From the NCBI GenBank assembly GCA_034660495.1, contig JAYEJJ010000306.1, forward strand, positions 1 to 29,676: DNA of 29,676 nucleotides. The letters run 5' to 3'. The notes under the pieces are model-generated. The model worked only from the letters and a program-made list of their open reading frames with translations, made no database searches and was not told the origin of the DNA. Positions 8,524 through 17,424 of this stretch are shown piece after piece. Source of the stretch: DATFJZ01 sp034660495 (lineage in GTDB: Bacteria > Desulfobacterota > Desulfobacteria > Desulfobacterales > Desulfobacteraceae). The position numbers were made by a program, and so were the translations under genes. Numbering within the stretch: position 1 is the stretch's first letter; each line of letters starts with the position of its first letter.

Positions 8524-9179
8524 TTTTCTAGCGCCTTTTTAATAGTGGTTTCAGTTATTTTCTTAGCGTATTTAATTGCTTTGTCCCAGTTTTTCATCAA
8601 AATGTTTGTTGAATCAAGGCTCTCTTGGTTCTCATGTTTTTCAATATGATTATTTACACTAAAATTTATACCATAACCCTTAGCCTTCACAGGACCAATA
8701 GTTACGTGTATGTATCCTTTGAAAGTATCTTCTCTTTGACTTTCTACTGCTAAAAAACTCATGCCAACTGGCTTGGGCAATGTCTCTTCCCAGATAGCTT
8801 TTGGAACCAAACAGTCACCAACATAATTCCAGTCTTTTTCATTTCCCATATCGTATGTAACAGAGTAGTTTATCCCCATTTTTTCTATAGGAATATGTTC
8901 TAAAATAGTAAAGATAGATACTATCAAATCTTTAAAGGGTAAAAATTGAGATGGGTCATTAGTTCGTGCCATAAATTTGTCATGCTGGACCTGAATAGAG
9001 AGCCATGAAAGAGAGAACTTTGTTATATCTTTATGTATAATTTCAACATCTTGTTCCTCTAGATCATCTTTCGATATAAGCTCGTTACGCAATAACCATT
9101 CCGGGTGGAAAATCGCTGGATTAAACGATCCAATTAAAACTGTACTCACTTCTTGAAATATGGGATTTAAGTTATGCAT
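8520..9179 (-). CDS. Conserved hypothetical protein, first gene of MBL cassette
   Basis: A 219-residue cytoplasmic protein that opens the three-gene cassette. The N-terminus has the pattern LIGSFNPAIFHPEWLL (about residues 15-30), followed by EEQDVEIIHKDITKFSLSWLSIQV, and a second conserved-looking part PKPVGMSFLAVESQRED (about 145-161). From memory, proteins with GxFNPxIFxPxWf near the start are widespread uncharacterised neighbours of small regulatory or defence-like cassettes. The ATG at 9179 follows GGGGAG with seven bases between, the best ribosome binding site of the cassette, so translation of all three genes probably begins here. The stop overlaps the next ATG. It is intact, AT-rich compared with flanking LPS genes, and probably acquired. 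No function can be assigned. Confidence 0.75.
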   Translation of the reverse strand: MHNLNPIFQEVSTVLIGSFNPAIFHPEWLLRNELISKDDLEEQDVEIIHKDITKFSLSWLSIQVQHDKFMARTNDPSQFLPFKDLIVSIFTILEHIPIEKMGINYSVTYDMGNEKDWNYVGDCLVPKAIWEETLPKPVGMSFLAVESQREDTFKGYIHVTIGPVKAKGYGINFSVNNHIEKHENQESLDSTNILMKNWDKAIKYAKKITETTIKKALEK

Positions 9180-9340
9180 TCATTTCTCCCCATCTCTTTT
9201 TCAATCTTAAATATTTCATATTAAGCAATACGGAAAATTTATAAATTTTACAAGTCATTTATCTTAATCCTTTGTTTCTCTTTAACAAGAGTTATCATTA
9301 TAGAACAATATATGTCAACGCCCATAGTTCATTTCCCTGC

Positions 9341-10246
9341 TTAGAAGTAAGCTAAAAGTTTAATACGAAGAAACCTTAACAGAAATTTCAGGTTGAACAG
9401 AACAGAGGACGACTGGCCAGCAGCCAGCCTGAAATAGGATTCCGCCTTTTTATACTCTCCTGTTTTGTAGAGACGTCTGAAAAGGGAAAGACAGCGGTGA
9501 ACGTAAAAACGGGATCTCAAGGCCAGATATTCGTCTGGCAGTATCTGGGGGTCAAAAACAGCATCCACCACAGACAGTCCTGCTTTTTCAATGTATGAAT
9601 GATGATACCGCAGGCTGTCATTATGGTGGAAATAGGCTACAATGGTGGCATCAACACGGACGGTCCGGCAGGTGGCCAGCAACTGGGCAATGACACTGAT
9701 GTCTTCGTTGCTGCGTAAATGCTCAGGGTATTGTATCCGGTCAAATTTTGATCGTTTAACGATAAATTTACCATGGGAGATTGACAGCTCTTTGTTGAGA
9801 AAGGCCTTGAAATTGTCAAGGCTGCTTTTGTTTAATAATGGGGCAGGCCGGTGTTTTTTTTCCCCTGAAGCCTTAACGGACAGGCTTCCCCCCACCTGCA
9901 TCTCCGCCCAGGGGGTCTTTTTAAGCTGGTCTGTGAAAGCTTCAATTGAATGGGGAGCCAATTGGTCATCAGCATCCAGCATGAGGACAAATTCGCCCTT
10001 TGCCTTTTTTATTCCAAGGTTTCGGGCAGAGGCTGCGCCGCCGTTGGATTTTTTTACATATATGATCCTGTGGGGTTCACGGGTCAGATAATTTTCTGAA
10101 ATAATGGTTTCAGTATTGTCCGTTGACCCGTCATCTATGACGATAATCTCCTTTGGCAGTACTGTCTGATTTAAAATTGAGCGGATTGCCTGTTCAATAT
10201 AATGTCCGTAGTTATATGTGGGTATCACCACAGATATATCTGACAT
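9341..10246 (-). CDS. GT2 family glycosyltransferase
   Basis: A 301-residue family 2 glycosyltransferase with a GT-A fold. The nucleotide-sugar-binding half shows VVIPTYNYGHYIEQAI (6-21), IDDGS (37-41), the segment NGGAASARNLGI and the metal-binding DADD (91-94). The C-terminal half (200-301) is basic and helical, which would suit peripheral attachment to the inner membrane. It would add a hexose, HexNAc or similar sugar from a nucleotide donor to the growing LPS core or O-unit in the cytoplasm. The ATG follows GGAAATTTGAC. It is the last gene of the minus-strand LPS block running from 16.1 kb; a short direct repeat separates it from the GT-C gene. Donor and acceptor are unknown. Confidence 0.88.
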   Translation of the reverse strand: MSDISVVIPTYNYGHYIEQAIRSILNQTVLPKEIIVIDDGSTDNTETIISENYLTREPHRIIYVKKSNGGAASARNLGIKKAKGEFVLMLDADDQLAPHSIEAFTDQLKKTPWAEMQVGGSLSVKASGEKKHRPAPLLNKSSLDNFKAFLNKELSISHGKFIVKRSKFDRIQYPEHLRSNEDISVIAQLLATCRTVRVDATIVAYFHHNDSLRYHHSYIEKAGLSVVDAVFDPQILPDEYLALRSRFYVHRCLSLFRRLYKTGEYKKAESYFRLAAGQSSSVLFNLKFLLRFLRIKLLAYF

Positions 10247-10305
10247 GTCAAATTTCCTTGTTACGCGCTGATTCCAGTTTTTATGAACACAGGCCCCTTA
10301 CCCCG

Positions 10306-10341
10306 TGTAAGGCAGAACTGATGATTGTAAGGCAGTACTGA
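10306..10341. repeat. Two-copy 16-bp direct repeat
   Basis: TGTAAGGCAGNACTGA occurs at 10306-10321 and 10326-10341 with one mismatch and a 20-bp period, in the spacer between two LPS glycosyltransferase genes. Two sites on the same face of the helix could be a binding site, or a simple local duplication. Confidence 0.7.
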
Positions 10342-10357
10342 CGTCCTGCCGATAGCT

Positions 10358-11977
10358 TTATTGCGCCCTGCAGCTGCTTCTGGAGTAGATCTGCACAAGA
10401 TCATCGTCTCCTGAAATCAAATGTATTTTTTTAAAGCAATTAAAATCAGGAATTTTTTCTTTATTTTTATTGTGCAGATTGATCAGTAGAATATCAGTAT
10501 TGTTTTTCAGGGCAAATTTCTCAAGATCCGGGTAATCTGTGATTTCCATGTTGTGATGAACAACAGTGGTCAGTGGATCTTTTTCATTTTTCAGGTCAAT
10601 ATAAAAAGAGAGTTTTTTTTCATTGGTTGCAATTTCTTTGTCTTCAAGCATATCGTTTTCAGCCAGCCAGTTTACAGCAATGGGGATTGCGTTATCATTA
10701 AAACAGAGTAATTCAAAACTTTTGGCCCCGGGCGCAAGAATAAGCACTGCAATTAAAAATAAAATTGTTTTTTTACGGGAAGCTGTGTTTATTTTTCGGC
10801 ACAGACGGTCTATACCGGCGCCAACCCATGGCAGCAGTAAAAATGCAGGGATCATTAAAAATCTCGTTGAAAGAAAATCTCTTGTCAAAAGAAAGTAGAA
10901 TATAAGCCCCATATAAACAGACCACAGACAGAGTATGAATCTGCCCGGAGGTGACAGCCGCTCTTTCAGAGCGATATAAAGAGGAATACAGGACAGAGGA
11001 AAGATGACTTTTATCAAGACACCTGCCATGCCCATTAAATATAAAATAAGCAGGTAATGCCGTGCAAGGGCGGCGGCATTGTAATGCAGTCCGGAAAAAG
11101 GCGGGTAGTTTTCCGCTGCCTTGAAAATCTCGTAAATTTGAAAATAATGGTTAAGAAAATTGCCGTTAAAAAAATTGATTAATTCTGCAATTACCTGATC
11201 CAGCCGGTTTACAGCCAGACTGCTGCTTCCCATTGTCAGAATGGCTGTCAGTCCTGTCCCCAGGGGGAGCCCTGCCCAGATCAGAGCTTTAACCAGATAA
11301 GCGCTTCTCTGTTCCTTATTGGTAAAGGATAGACAGATCAGGACGCCAAAGTAGAAAAAAATGAAAATGATACCTTCAATTCTGATGAGAACAGAGCACC
11401 ATCCAATAATAAAAGTAAACCAGAAATAAGAAAAATCAGATGTTTTAATGGATTTTACGGCAGAATATATGCACCATGCAAAAATAAGCAGAAAGATCGG
11501 ATCTCTGCTGACATACAGAGACCATTCATTTATTTTAGGCATCAGGGCAAAGACAAGGCAGGTCCAGAAAGCCGCCCTTGTACCGAACATATATTTTGTT
11601 AAATAGTACAGAGGGATGACGGTCAGCACCATACTCATAATGGAAATCATGTACCCGGCAAAAATCCAGTCCGGGATCAGTATGTGGACAAATGCAATCA
11701 AGAGCGGATATGCCGGCATGGGATACATGGCCAGCCCTTTGGCTATGCTGCCGGCGGCAAACTGCTGGGCTGCCTTTATATAAAGGATGCCGTCCATATT
11801 AATGGTGCTCTGGTATAAGGCAGACAAAAGAATCAGCTTGACAGCCAGGGATATCAAAAGGGGAATACCCAGACAGAACCATTCATCTGAATACCCATCC
11901 AGGATGCCTTGATTTTTGTTTTTGTGCAAAAAGAAAGTCTTTATCTGAGTCCATTTGTCTGTTTTATGAACAATCAA
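10358..11977 (-). CDS. GT-C membrane glycosyltransferase (ArnT/PMT-like)
   Basis: A 539-residue polytopic membrane protein with about ten hydrophobic helices between residues 35 and 425, followed by a C-terminal soluble tail of about 110 residues. The first loop has NMDGILYIKAAQQFAAG with D62, the position of the catalytic aspartate in GT39/GT83-type GT-C enzymes, and a second acidic loop motif SRDPIFLL (157-164). Such enzymes transfer a sugar from a polyprenyl-phosphate donor onto LPS or another acceptor on the periplasmic face of the inner membrane. The GT2-GtrA protein at 17.4 kb could supply such a lipid-linked donor (inference). The start is TTG at 11977, eight bases after AAGGA, with no nearby ATG in frame, and the gene follows the FkbM gene by 14 bases. 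Sugar specificity is unknown. Confidence 0.82.
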   Translation of the reverse strand: MIVHKTDKWTQIKTFFLHKNKNQGILDGYSDEWFCLGIPLLISLAVKLILLSALYQSTINMDGILYIKAAQQFAAGSIAKGLAMYPMPAYPLLIAFVHILIPDWIFAGYMISIMSMVLTVIPLYYLTKYMFGTRAAFWTCLVFALMPKINEWSLYVSRDPIFLLIFAWCIYSAVKSIKTSDFSYFWFTFIIGWCSVLIRIEGIIFIFFYFGVLICLSFTNKEQRSAYLVKALIWAGLPLGTGLTAILTMGSSSLAVNRLDQVIAELINFFNGNFLNHYFQIYEIFKAAENYPPFSGLHYNAAALARHYLLILYLMGMAGVLIKVIFPLSCIPLYIALKERLSPPGRFILCLWSVYMGLIFYFLLTRDFLSTRFLMIPAFLLLPWVGAGIDRLCRKINTASRKKTILFLIAVLILAPGAKSFELLCFNDNAIPIAVNWLAENDMLEDKEIATNEKKLSFYIDLKNEKDPLTTVVHHNMEITDYPDLEKFALKNNTDILLINLHNKNKEKIPDFNCFKKIHLISGDDDLVQIYSRSSCRAQ

Positions 11978-11991
11978 AAAATTTATCCTTT

Positions 11992-12735
11992 TTAATCATG
12001 ATTCATTTCAGCTGCGATTTTTTTGTTCAGCAGGATACAGTCCATCTCTACAACAGAGAGATCTTTTTTTCTGCTGATTGGATATAGACCGGAAATAATA
12101 AAGCCGTATTCTTCAAATATTTTCAAAGATTCAAGGTAATGGGGCATCCCGGAATAGATAGGCGTAAGGGACAATTCCGATAAAATAAAAGTAAAATATT
12201 GTATTGATTTTAATCCACCTTTAAATACCTTGAGATCATACCCCTGGGTGTCCATTTTAAGAAAAGTGTTTCTTTTATCCAGATTTTCTATTATCTGAGG
12301 GATAAAGGTGTCAATGGTTTCAAGTTTAACCTTTTCTTTTTCTGTGATTTTTATTTTTTTATATTTTTCTTTTCCAAATTCATTTGGAGTTAGAAAAGAT
12401 GATAAATCTGAGGATTTAGATACATGAATCAAAGCTTCACCGCATGAATCGCTCATTGCCCGTTTGTAGGCAAACCAGCGGGAGTCATGAAGGCAGTTTT
12501 CCTGTAGATGTTCAAATATCCGGCTGACAGGTTCAAAGGAGTGAATTTCTTTTCTGTATCCTTCTTCTTCCCTGAGCATACGGCCAAACTGGCCCTGATT
12601 TGCACCGACATCCAGGATCGTATCAATATGATAATGGTTTATGAGGTTGATTATATGGGAGGCAGCCGTGGGATTTTTTTTGCGTTTTATCAGTTCGTAG
12701 CCAAACATTTTTGCAATTTTTCGATGTACTTTCAT
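11992..12735 (-). CDS. FkbM family methyltransferase
   Basis: A 247-residue SAM-dependent O-methyltransferase of the FkbM family. Motif I is DVGANQGQFG (42-51), the acidic loop after strand two is SFEP (66-69), and the family signature KMDTQGYD lies at 160-167 with FKGG just after. FkbM enzymes in polysaccharide loci methylate hydroxyl groups of sugars, so this one probably caps or decorates an LPS sugar in the cytoplasm. It precedes the GT-C gene by 14 bases and probably shares its transcript. One copy of the dispersed dyad sits 20 bases upstream of the ATG (12755-12767), where an operator overlapping a promoter would be expected. Shine-Dalgarno weak. Confidence 0.88.
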   Translation of the reverse strand: MKVHRKIAKMFGYELIKRKKNPTAASHIINLINHYHIDTILDVGANQGQFGRMLREEEGYRKEIHSFEPVSRIFEHLQENCLHDSRWFAYKRAMSDSCGEALIHVSKSSDLSSFLTPNEFGKEKYKKIKITEKEKVKLETIDTFIPQIIENLDKRNTFLKMDTQGYDLKVFKGGLKSIQYFTFILSELSLTPIYSGMPHYLESLKIFEEYGFIISGLYPISRKKDLSVVEMDCILLNKKIAAEMNHD

Positions 12736-12754
12736 TGTTTACACTTTTTTTATA

Positions 12755-12767
12755 CGAGATAATCAGG
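12755..12767 (-). promoter_or_regulatory. Dispersed dyad motif upstream of FkbM gene
   Basis: CGAGATAATCAGG, flanked by TATAC on one side and by TTGTTTTATACCTG on the other. The same flanks surround the copy at 5191-5203 (GTATACA before it, TTTTTTATACCTG after it), so the similarity extends over about 30 bases. It lies 20 bases before the start of the FkbM methyltransferase gene. Confidence 0.45.
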
Positions 12768-12794
12768 TTGTTTTATACCTGTAAGGGGAGAACA

Positions 12795-13913
12795 TTATCC
12801 CAATGCCGCCGTTTCTATTATATCTGCCGCCTTTTTATGCCTTGAGTATACGTCTGTTGTTCTGACATAGGCTTTTGCGTTATCCTTCCATTTTTTCCTT
12901 TTATCAGACCTGAGCATATGAATCAATTTCTGGTCTAGATTTTCCTGGATAAAGGGGTCAGGAACAAGTTCTCCTGCCTCTGCTTTTTTTATATGGAACC
13001 CGTATCCGCAGATTTCTGTTGCCAGAACCGGCAGTCCGGCTGCCATTGCTTCAATTAAAACCGTGCCTGTGTTTTCCTGACGGGCGGGGTGCAATAACAT
13101 ATCAGCACCTGCAAGAAACCGCGTTACGTCACTTCTTTCTCCCAGAAAAGTTACAAGGGATGCCACCTTTTTTTGTCTGCTCAATCGGATCATGGGACCG
13201 GGTTTTCCCTTGCCTAGAACAAATAACCGGGTTTTTTCCTTTAAATCAGAAGGCAGGGCGGAGACTGCTTTTATGGTGCGGTCCACTCCTTTTCTTTTGT
13301 AGTCTGATCCCACCATTAAAATAAGGTGCTGATCCGGTGTTATACCAAATTCCTGGCGCAGATTTTCACGGATTTTCAGTGAATCAGATCCGGCCAGCCG
13401 GTCTCTGGCGATTCCCGGAGGTACAGGATGAAACCTGTGTTCCGGTGTTTTGTAATACTCCATGTACCGCTGTTTTTCATTATTTGAAATTGTAATGATA
13501 TGGGTTCTGGAATTTTTGTGAAAAACCGATTCTTCCTGCCGCATTAAGGTTCTGCAGCGTCCTGACATACGGTATAAAACACTTCTTTTCCTTACATTGG
13601 CGGCAAAGCAGGTATCAGAAGCAAAATAGATATCCAGGCCCGGCATTTTATTGAACCCTGCAATGACATTGTAAGACCTTGATGCAAATAATTTTTCAAG
13701 GCGGTCGGCCATGGACTGATAGCGCCTGTGATTGGTCAGGCCCTTATGGGGAACAATAGAAATATTAAGATTCTCGGGCCGTTCACCTTCCCAGGAGCCT
13801 GTGTACACATCAATTTGGTGACCCCGGGCAGCACAGGTCTGAGCAAGCTGAAGAAATCCCCGCTGAAGCCCTCCTGAAGGAAAATATTTAAACAAACAGA
13901 ATGCAAATTTCAT
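12795..13913 (-). CDS. waaG: LPS core glucosyltransferase I, WaaG
   Basis: A 372-residue GT4 (GT-B fold) enzyme very like Escherichia coli WaaG, which adds the first outer-core glucose to heptose II. Shared landmarks are FCLFKYFPSGGLQR (5-18), VYTGSWEGE (37-44), GFNKMPGLDIYFA (86-98), PPGI (165-168), GSDYKRKGVDR (202-212) and HPARQENTGTVLIEAM (275-290) with the E-x7-E pair E280/E288. Length matches the enterobacterial protein (about 374). The enzyme acts on the cytoplasmic face of the inner membrane with a nucleotide sugar donor. The ATG overlaps the stop of the upstream GT87 gene (TAATG at 13915-13911), so translation is coupled. It is intact. The exact sugar transferred in this organism could differ from E. 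coli. Confidence 0.92.
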   Translation of the reverse strand: MKFAFCLFKYFPSGGLQRGFLQLAQTCAARGHQIDVYTGSWEGERPENLNISIVPHKGLTNHRRYQSMADRLEKLFASRSYNVIAGFNKMPGLDIYFASDTCFAANVRKRSVLYRMSGRCRTLMRQEESVFHKNSRTHIITISNNEKQRYMEYYKTPEHRFHPVPPGIARDRLAGSDSLKIRENLRQEFGITPDQHLILMVGSDYKRKGVDRTIKAVSALPSDLKEKTRLFVLGKGKPGPMIRLSRQKKVASLVTFLGERSDVTRFLAGADMLLHPARQENTGTVLIEAMAAGLPVLATEICGYGFHIKKAEAGELVPDPFIQENLDQKLIHMLRSDKRKKWKDNAKAYVRTTDVYSRHKKAADIIETAALG

Positions 13914-15221
13914 TATATTGGAACAGATTTTTTAGTAATGCTGTTTTGTCCGGTATCTTCCCGGACCTGCAGGGTGTTTAAGGCAATGCCGCAGCCTGCA
14001 AAAAGGAAAAGTATGCCGATAACGTGAACGCCATAGGCTTCAAGGACATCACTCCAGTAATCGCCAAACAGAAAGCTGCTGGTAAAATTGTGCAGAACAA
14101 CGGCCAGTATCATCAATACCATCGGCAGATACCTGCGCCATCCTGCGGGATTTGTGATCAGCAGATAATAGAACAGAAAGCTGTGAGATAGAATCAATAA
14201 AACATAGTGGTGTTTCCAGGAACGTTCCGACAATAAAAGCATTGCCAGGAAGACAATGGCGTATTCTCCGATATTTCCCTGGTGTTCAGGCCTGGTTCCG
14301 GGGGTTCTGCACAATAGTGCAAGGCATGCCACAATGCCAAGGGATGCCCCTTTGACCATCAGGGAAACCGTTTGATGATCAAGGGACATGAAGTTGATTT
14401 TAAGATCATTGAAAGCGTCTCCGGTGTCTGCTGCTATGGCTGTACTGTCTGAAAAAAGTCGGAAAAACAGGCCGGTAAAGGATTGATTCATGTACTGGGT
14501 CTGCATGTATCCGACGGGCATTCCGCTGACAAAGGGAAGAATCATCTGTCTGTACCATTCTGCCATTAACTGATGATTGAAGCTGAACCCCAGTATCAGT
14601 CCGGGGATAAGCCATGCAAACAGAAAAATACCTGCAAGGGTCCCCGCCACACTGGACCATCTTTTTTTGTAAATGAAATAGGGCAGGAAAAGCGCCGGTG
14701 TGACCTTGAGCACCGCTGCAAGTCCAATGGCAAGACCGGACAGAAATTCTTTTCTGCAATAGCTGCAGTACAGAGACAGAACAACAAGTCCGCCAATGAC
14801 AAGGTTAACATTTCCATGGGTTAAATCACTTGCAAACACCCTGATGCTTAAAATCAGCACCAGGATTACTGCCCAGTCCGGCAGGGGCGGGCTGTTGTTC
14901 TGAACCATTTTCAAAGTCACTGTAAATATAAATACAATGATTAAAAATTTAAAGGTCATCCATGCAAGGGAGCCGGTTACACTGCCCATGGCGTGGAAAG
15001 GCATGAGAATTAAAATCATGCATGGCAGATTGGGGTACAGGTCGCCTTTTTCTCCATAAATTGTTTTTTTTTCCCTTTATTCTTTCACTGTGATAGGTCC
15101 GGCGCAGAAAGGCGGTCCGGTCTTCTATGGCCTTTTGAAATACTTTTATGCCGGGTGCGATATAGAGGACTAAAAAAACAAAAATCAGGATTTTCCTGGT
15201 GCCAGGCTGGAATTTATTCAT
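13913..15221 (-). pseudogene. GT87 membrane glycosyltransferase, frameshifted at an A9 run
   Basis: A polytopic membrane protein of the GT87 (DUF2029, mannosyltransferase-like) family split into two frames. The 5' part (15221 to about 15066) gives MNKFQPGTRKILIFVFLVLY and TYHSERIKGKK. It then meets nine consecutive A on the coding strand (15064-15072). Losing one A gives IYGEKGDLYPNLPC and then the long frame that ends at 13913, with the family pattern HGNVNLVIGGLVVLSLY and LSGLAIGLAAVLKVTPALFLPY. In the zero frame the product stops at about 90 residues (14949). The restored protein has about 435 residues and ten or so helices, normal for the family. GT87 enzymes use polyprenyl-phosphate sugars on the periplasmic side. 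The downstream waaG is translationally coupled. The split may be phase variation, rescue by transcriptional slippage, recent decay or sequencing error. Confidence 0.78.
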
Positions 15222-15282
15222 AATGCAGATTTATGGTTTCCCTTAAAAAAGTGGATAATAATATGACATAGTAAAGAATGAA

Positions 15283-16134
15283 TCATAAGTTTAATTTTTT
15301 TTTATGGTCAAGAAAATCCTGGGTTTCCAATTCCTTTATCCACTTCTGGCTTAAAAATTTTTTTGTCCTGGCCTCGAGTTTTTTCTGTTTTCTGCGGTAA
15401 CGAAGTGGTTTTTCCTTGCGAACGGCTGCTGTGCCGTGGGCAATATGGACAATTTTTGAACGCATCTCTTCCACAGGGATCATCCTTGTCTTATAACCGG
15501 CATTCCAGATCTGGGTGGCAATGGAATAACCGCCGCCTCTGCCCAGTCCGCCTTCAGCCCCCTGAATGAGGGTGAACCTGAGGTTGTTGTCGAGGATCAC
15601 ATCTTTGCGGTACATGGCGCAGTAATCCCTGGGATAGTGACCAGCTTTCCATTCCACATGTTTTTTTCTGCCGGCAGCCTGTCTGACTTTTTTAACCATA
15701 TAATGGATCATTCGTTTCTGAAAGTGATAAACAGGATTTTCAATATGCAGTTTCCATGCTCCAGCAGCACCGACATCAGGGCTGCTGTTGATTTCATCAA
15801 GCATTGGGTCCAGCCAGTCCTCTGCCTTGACAAATACATCTGTGTGCATGGTGACATAATAATCCCCTGTGGCGTGCTTGAGTCCGTAGTCCCATGCCGT
15901 AAAAACGTTCAGGGGCCAGTTGGTGTGTGTTTCCTTTGGCCGTTCCAGAAGCAGAATCCAGTCCAGTGATCTGAGATATTCAAGGCTTTCATCTTTTGAG
16001 CCGTTGTCAACGACTATAACCTGGATATTGTATTTTTTAGAACACTTGTTAATTGAGCGAAGACACAGAGAGATATAGTGTTTTACCTGCCAGTGCGGCA
16101 TGCAGATTGTTATTTTGTATTTGTTTCTATTCAT
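15283..16134 (-). CDS. GT2 family glycosyltransferase
   Basis: A 283-residue family 2 glycosyltransferase. The GT-A core begins CMPHWQVKHYISLCLRSI (11-28), with VVDNGSKDESLEYL (41-54), the metal-binding position filled by HTD (97-99, in VTMHTDVF) and a helix-turn segment AEDWLDPMLDEI. The acceptor half (about 190-215) holds IQGAEGGLGRGGGYS. The C-terminal 40 residues are very Lys/Arg-rich (RYRRKQKKLEARTKKF), suited to membrane association. It probably adds a sugar to the LPS core from a nucleotide donor in the cytoplasm. It is the first gene of the minus-strand block, 61 bases upstream of the GT87 frame. Substrate unknown. Confidence 0.86.
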   Translation of the reverse strand: MNRNKYKITICMPHWQVKHYISLCLRSINKCSKKYNIQVIVVDNGSKDESLEYLRSLDWILLLERPKETHTNWPLNVFTAWDYGLKHATGDYYVTMHTDVFVKAEDWLDPMLDEINSSPDVGAAGAWKLHIENPVYHFQKRMIHYMVKKVRQAAGRKKHVEWKAGHYPRDYCAMYRKDVILDNNLRFTLIQGAEGGLGRGGGYSIATQIWNAGYKTRMIPVEEMRSKIVHIAHGTAAVRKEKPLRYRRKQKKLEARTKKFLSQKWIKELETQDFLDHKKKLNL

Positions 16135-16415
16135 TTGTTATTTTCTCTTATGGGTCTGGTATGCCAAATTTTGTACTTGATTATAAAGCGGGGTATTATT
16201 ATAAATGTTTAATACCGCTGTCCGCATTTAAAAACAATTTATATTAATTAGGGTGATTTTTTTTGTCAAGTGAAATGTAGCGTCTAATACTTCGGATACT
16301 GGCATACTCGAAGGTATATTTGATTTAGAATTGCGGGCAGCTTTATTGATTGAATTCTGAAGTAAATTCTGGTAATGATCAAGTTTATTGTTAATATCTG
16401 GTTTAAGGAAATAGA

Positions 16416-17354
16416 ATGTATAATATCAAAAGAATCTGTGTAACAGGCGGTTGCGGTTTTCTCGGATCACATCTCTGTGATGAACTGATAAATGGAAACA
16501 ATGAGGTGATCTGCGTGGACAATTGTTTTACCAGTTCAAAGCAGAATATTGCCCATCTTTTAAGCCATCCAAGATTTGAGTTTTTACGTCATGACATCAC
16601 CTTTCCTTTGTATATAGAAGTTGATGAAATATACAATCTTGCCTGTCCAGCCTCTCCGGTTCATTATCAGAGAGATCCTGTACAGACTACAAAGACCTGT
16701 ATTCACGGGGCCATCAATATGCTGGGCCTGGCCAAACGGGTCAAGGCAAAGATTCTCCAGGCATCCACCAGTGAAGTCTACGGAGATCCAGAAGTCCATC
16801 CTCAGCCGGAACACTACTGGGGAAAGGTGAATCCAATAGGTGTCAGGTCTTGTTATGATGAAGGGAAACGATGTGCGGAAACCCTGTTTTTTGATTATCA
16901 CAGACAGCACAGCTTTAATGTAAAAATTGCCAGGATTTTCAACACCTATGGACCAAGGATGCATCCGTTTGACGGCAGGGTGGTTTCCAATTTTATCATC
17001 CAGGCTTTGAGAAACGAGCCTTTAACCGTATACGGCACCGGCAGTCAGACGCGGTCCTTTTGTTATGTGGATGATCTGATATCCGGCCTGATCAAGCTCA
17101 TGGATTCTTCTGATAAGTTTACCGGCCCGGTCAATCTGGGCAATCCCGAAGAAATAACAGTGTATCAGCTTGCAGAAAAAATTATTGAATTATCAGGTTC
17201 CAGTTCAAAAATCATGTTAAAGGAACTTCCCTCTGATGATCCCATGAAAAGAAAGCCCGATATCGGTCTTGCAAAACAGGAACTCTCATGGGAGCCCTTT
17301 GTCGGTCTTGAAAAGGGATTGAAAACAACCATAGATTATTTTAGAGATCTTTAA
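16416..17354 (+). CDS. UDP-glucuronate decarboxylase (UDP-xylose synthase)
   Basis: A 312-residue short-chain dehydrogenase/reductase of the UXS type. It converts UDP-glucuronate to UDP-xylose with bound NAD, giving an activated pentose for LPS or capsule. Visible features are the NAD-binding GGCGFLG (11-17), ICVDN (32-36), NLACPASPVHYQRDPVQTTK (74-93, highly typical of UXS), TSEVYGDPEVHPQPE, catalytic Y147 and K151 in CYDEGKR, and RIFNTYGPRMHPFDGRVVSNF. Length matches the bacterial family. The partner that would make UDP-glucuronate (UDP-glucose dehydrogenase) is not in the window. It follows a 281-base spacer holding a half-matching copy of the dispersed dyad (16371-16383) and is 70 bases before the GT2-GtrA gene, likely one plus-strand operon. 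Confidence 0.93.
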   Translation: MYNIKRICVTGGCGFLGSHLCDELINGNNEVICVDNCFTSSKQNIAHLLSHPRFEFLRHDITFPLYIEVDEIYNLACPASPVHYQRDPVQTTKTCIHGAINMLGLAKRVKAKILQASTSEVYGDPEVHPQPEHYWGKVNPIGVRSCYDEGKRCAETLFFDYHRQHSFNVKIARIFNTYGPRMHPFDGRVVSNFIIQALRNEPLTVYGTGSQTRSFCYVDDLISGLIKLMDSSDKFTGPVNLGNPEEITVYQLAEKIIELSGSSSKIMLKELPSDDPMKRKPDIGLAKQELSWEPFVGLEKGLKTTIDYFRDL

Positions 17355-17424
17355 CTGACACAAAAACTATAAGGTGCCGATCCAGTATATATTTCCGGGT
17401 CTGCATAAAAGGCAGTATTCTTGA

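Noticed and set aside
14949..15221. Independent 90-residue membrane protein upstream of GT87
   Set aside because: Removing one A from the A9 run joins it without break to the GT87 frame, so it is the 5' part of that gene.
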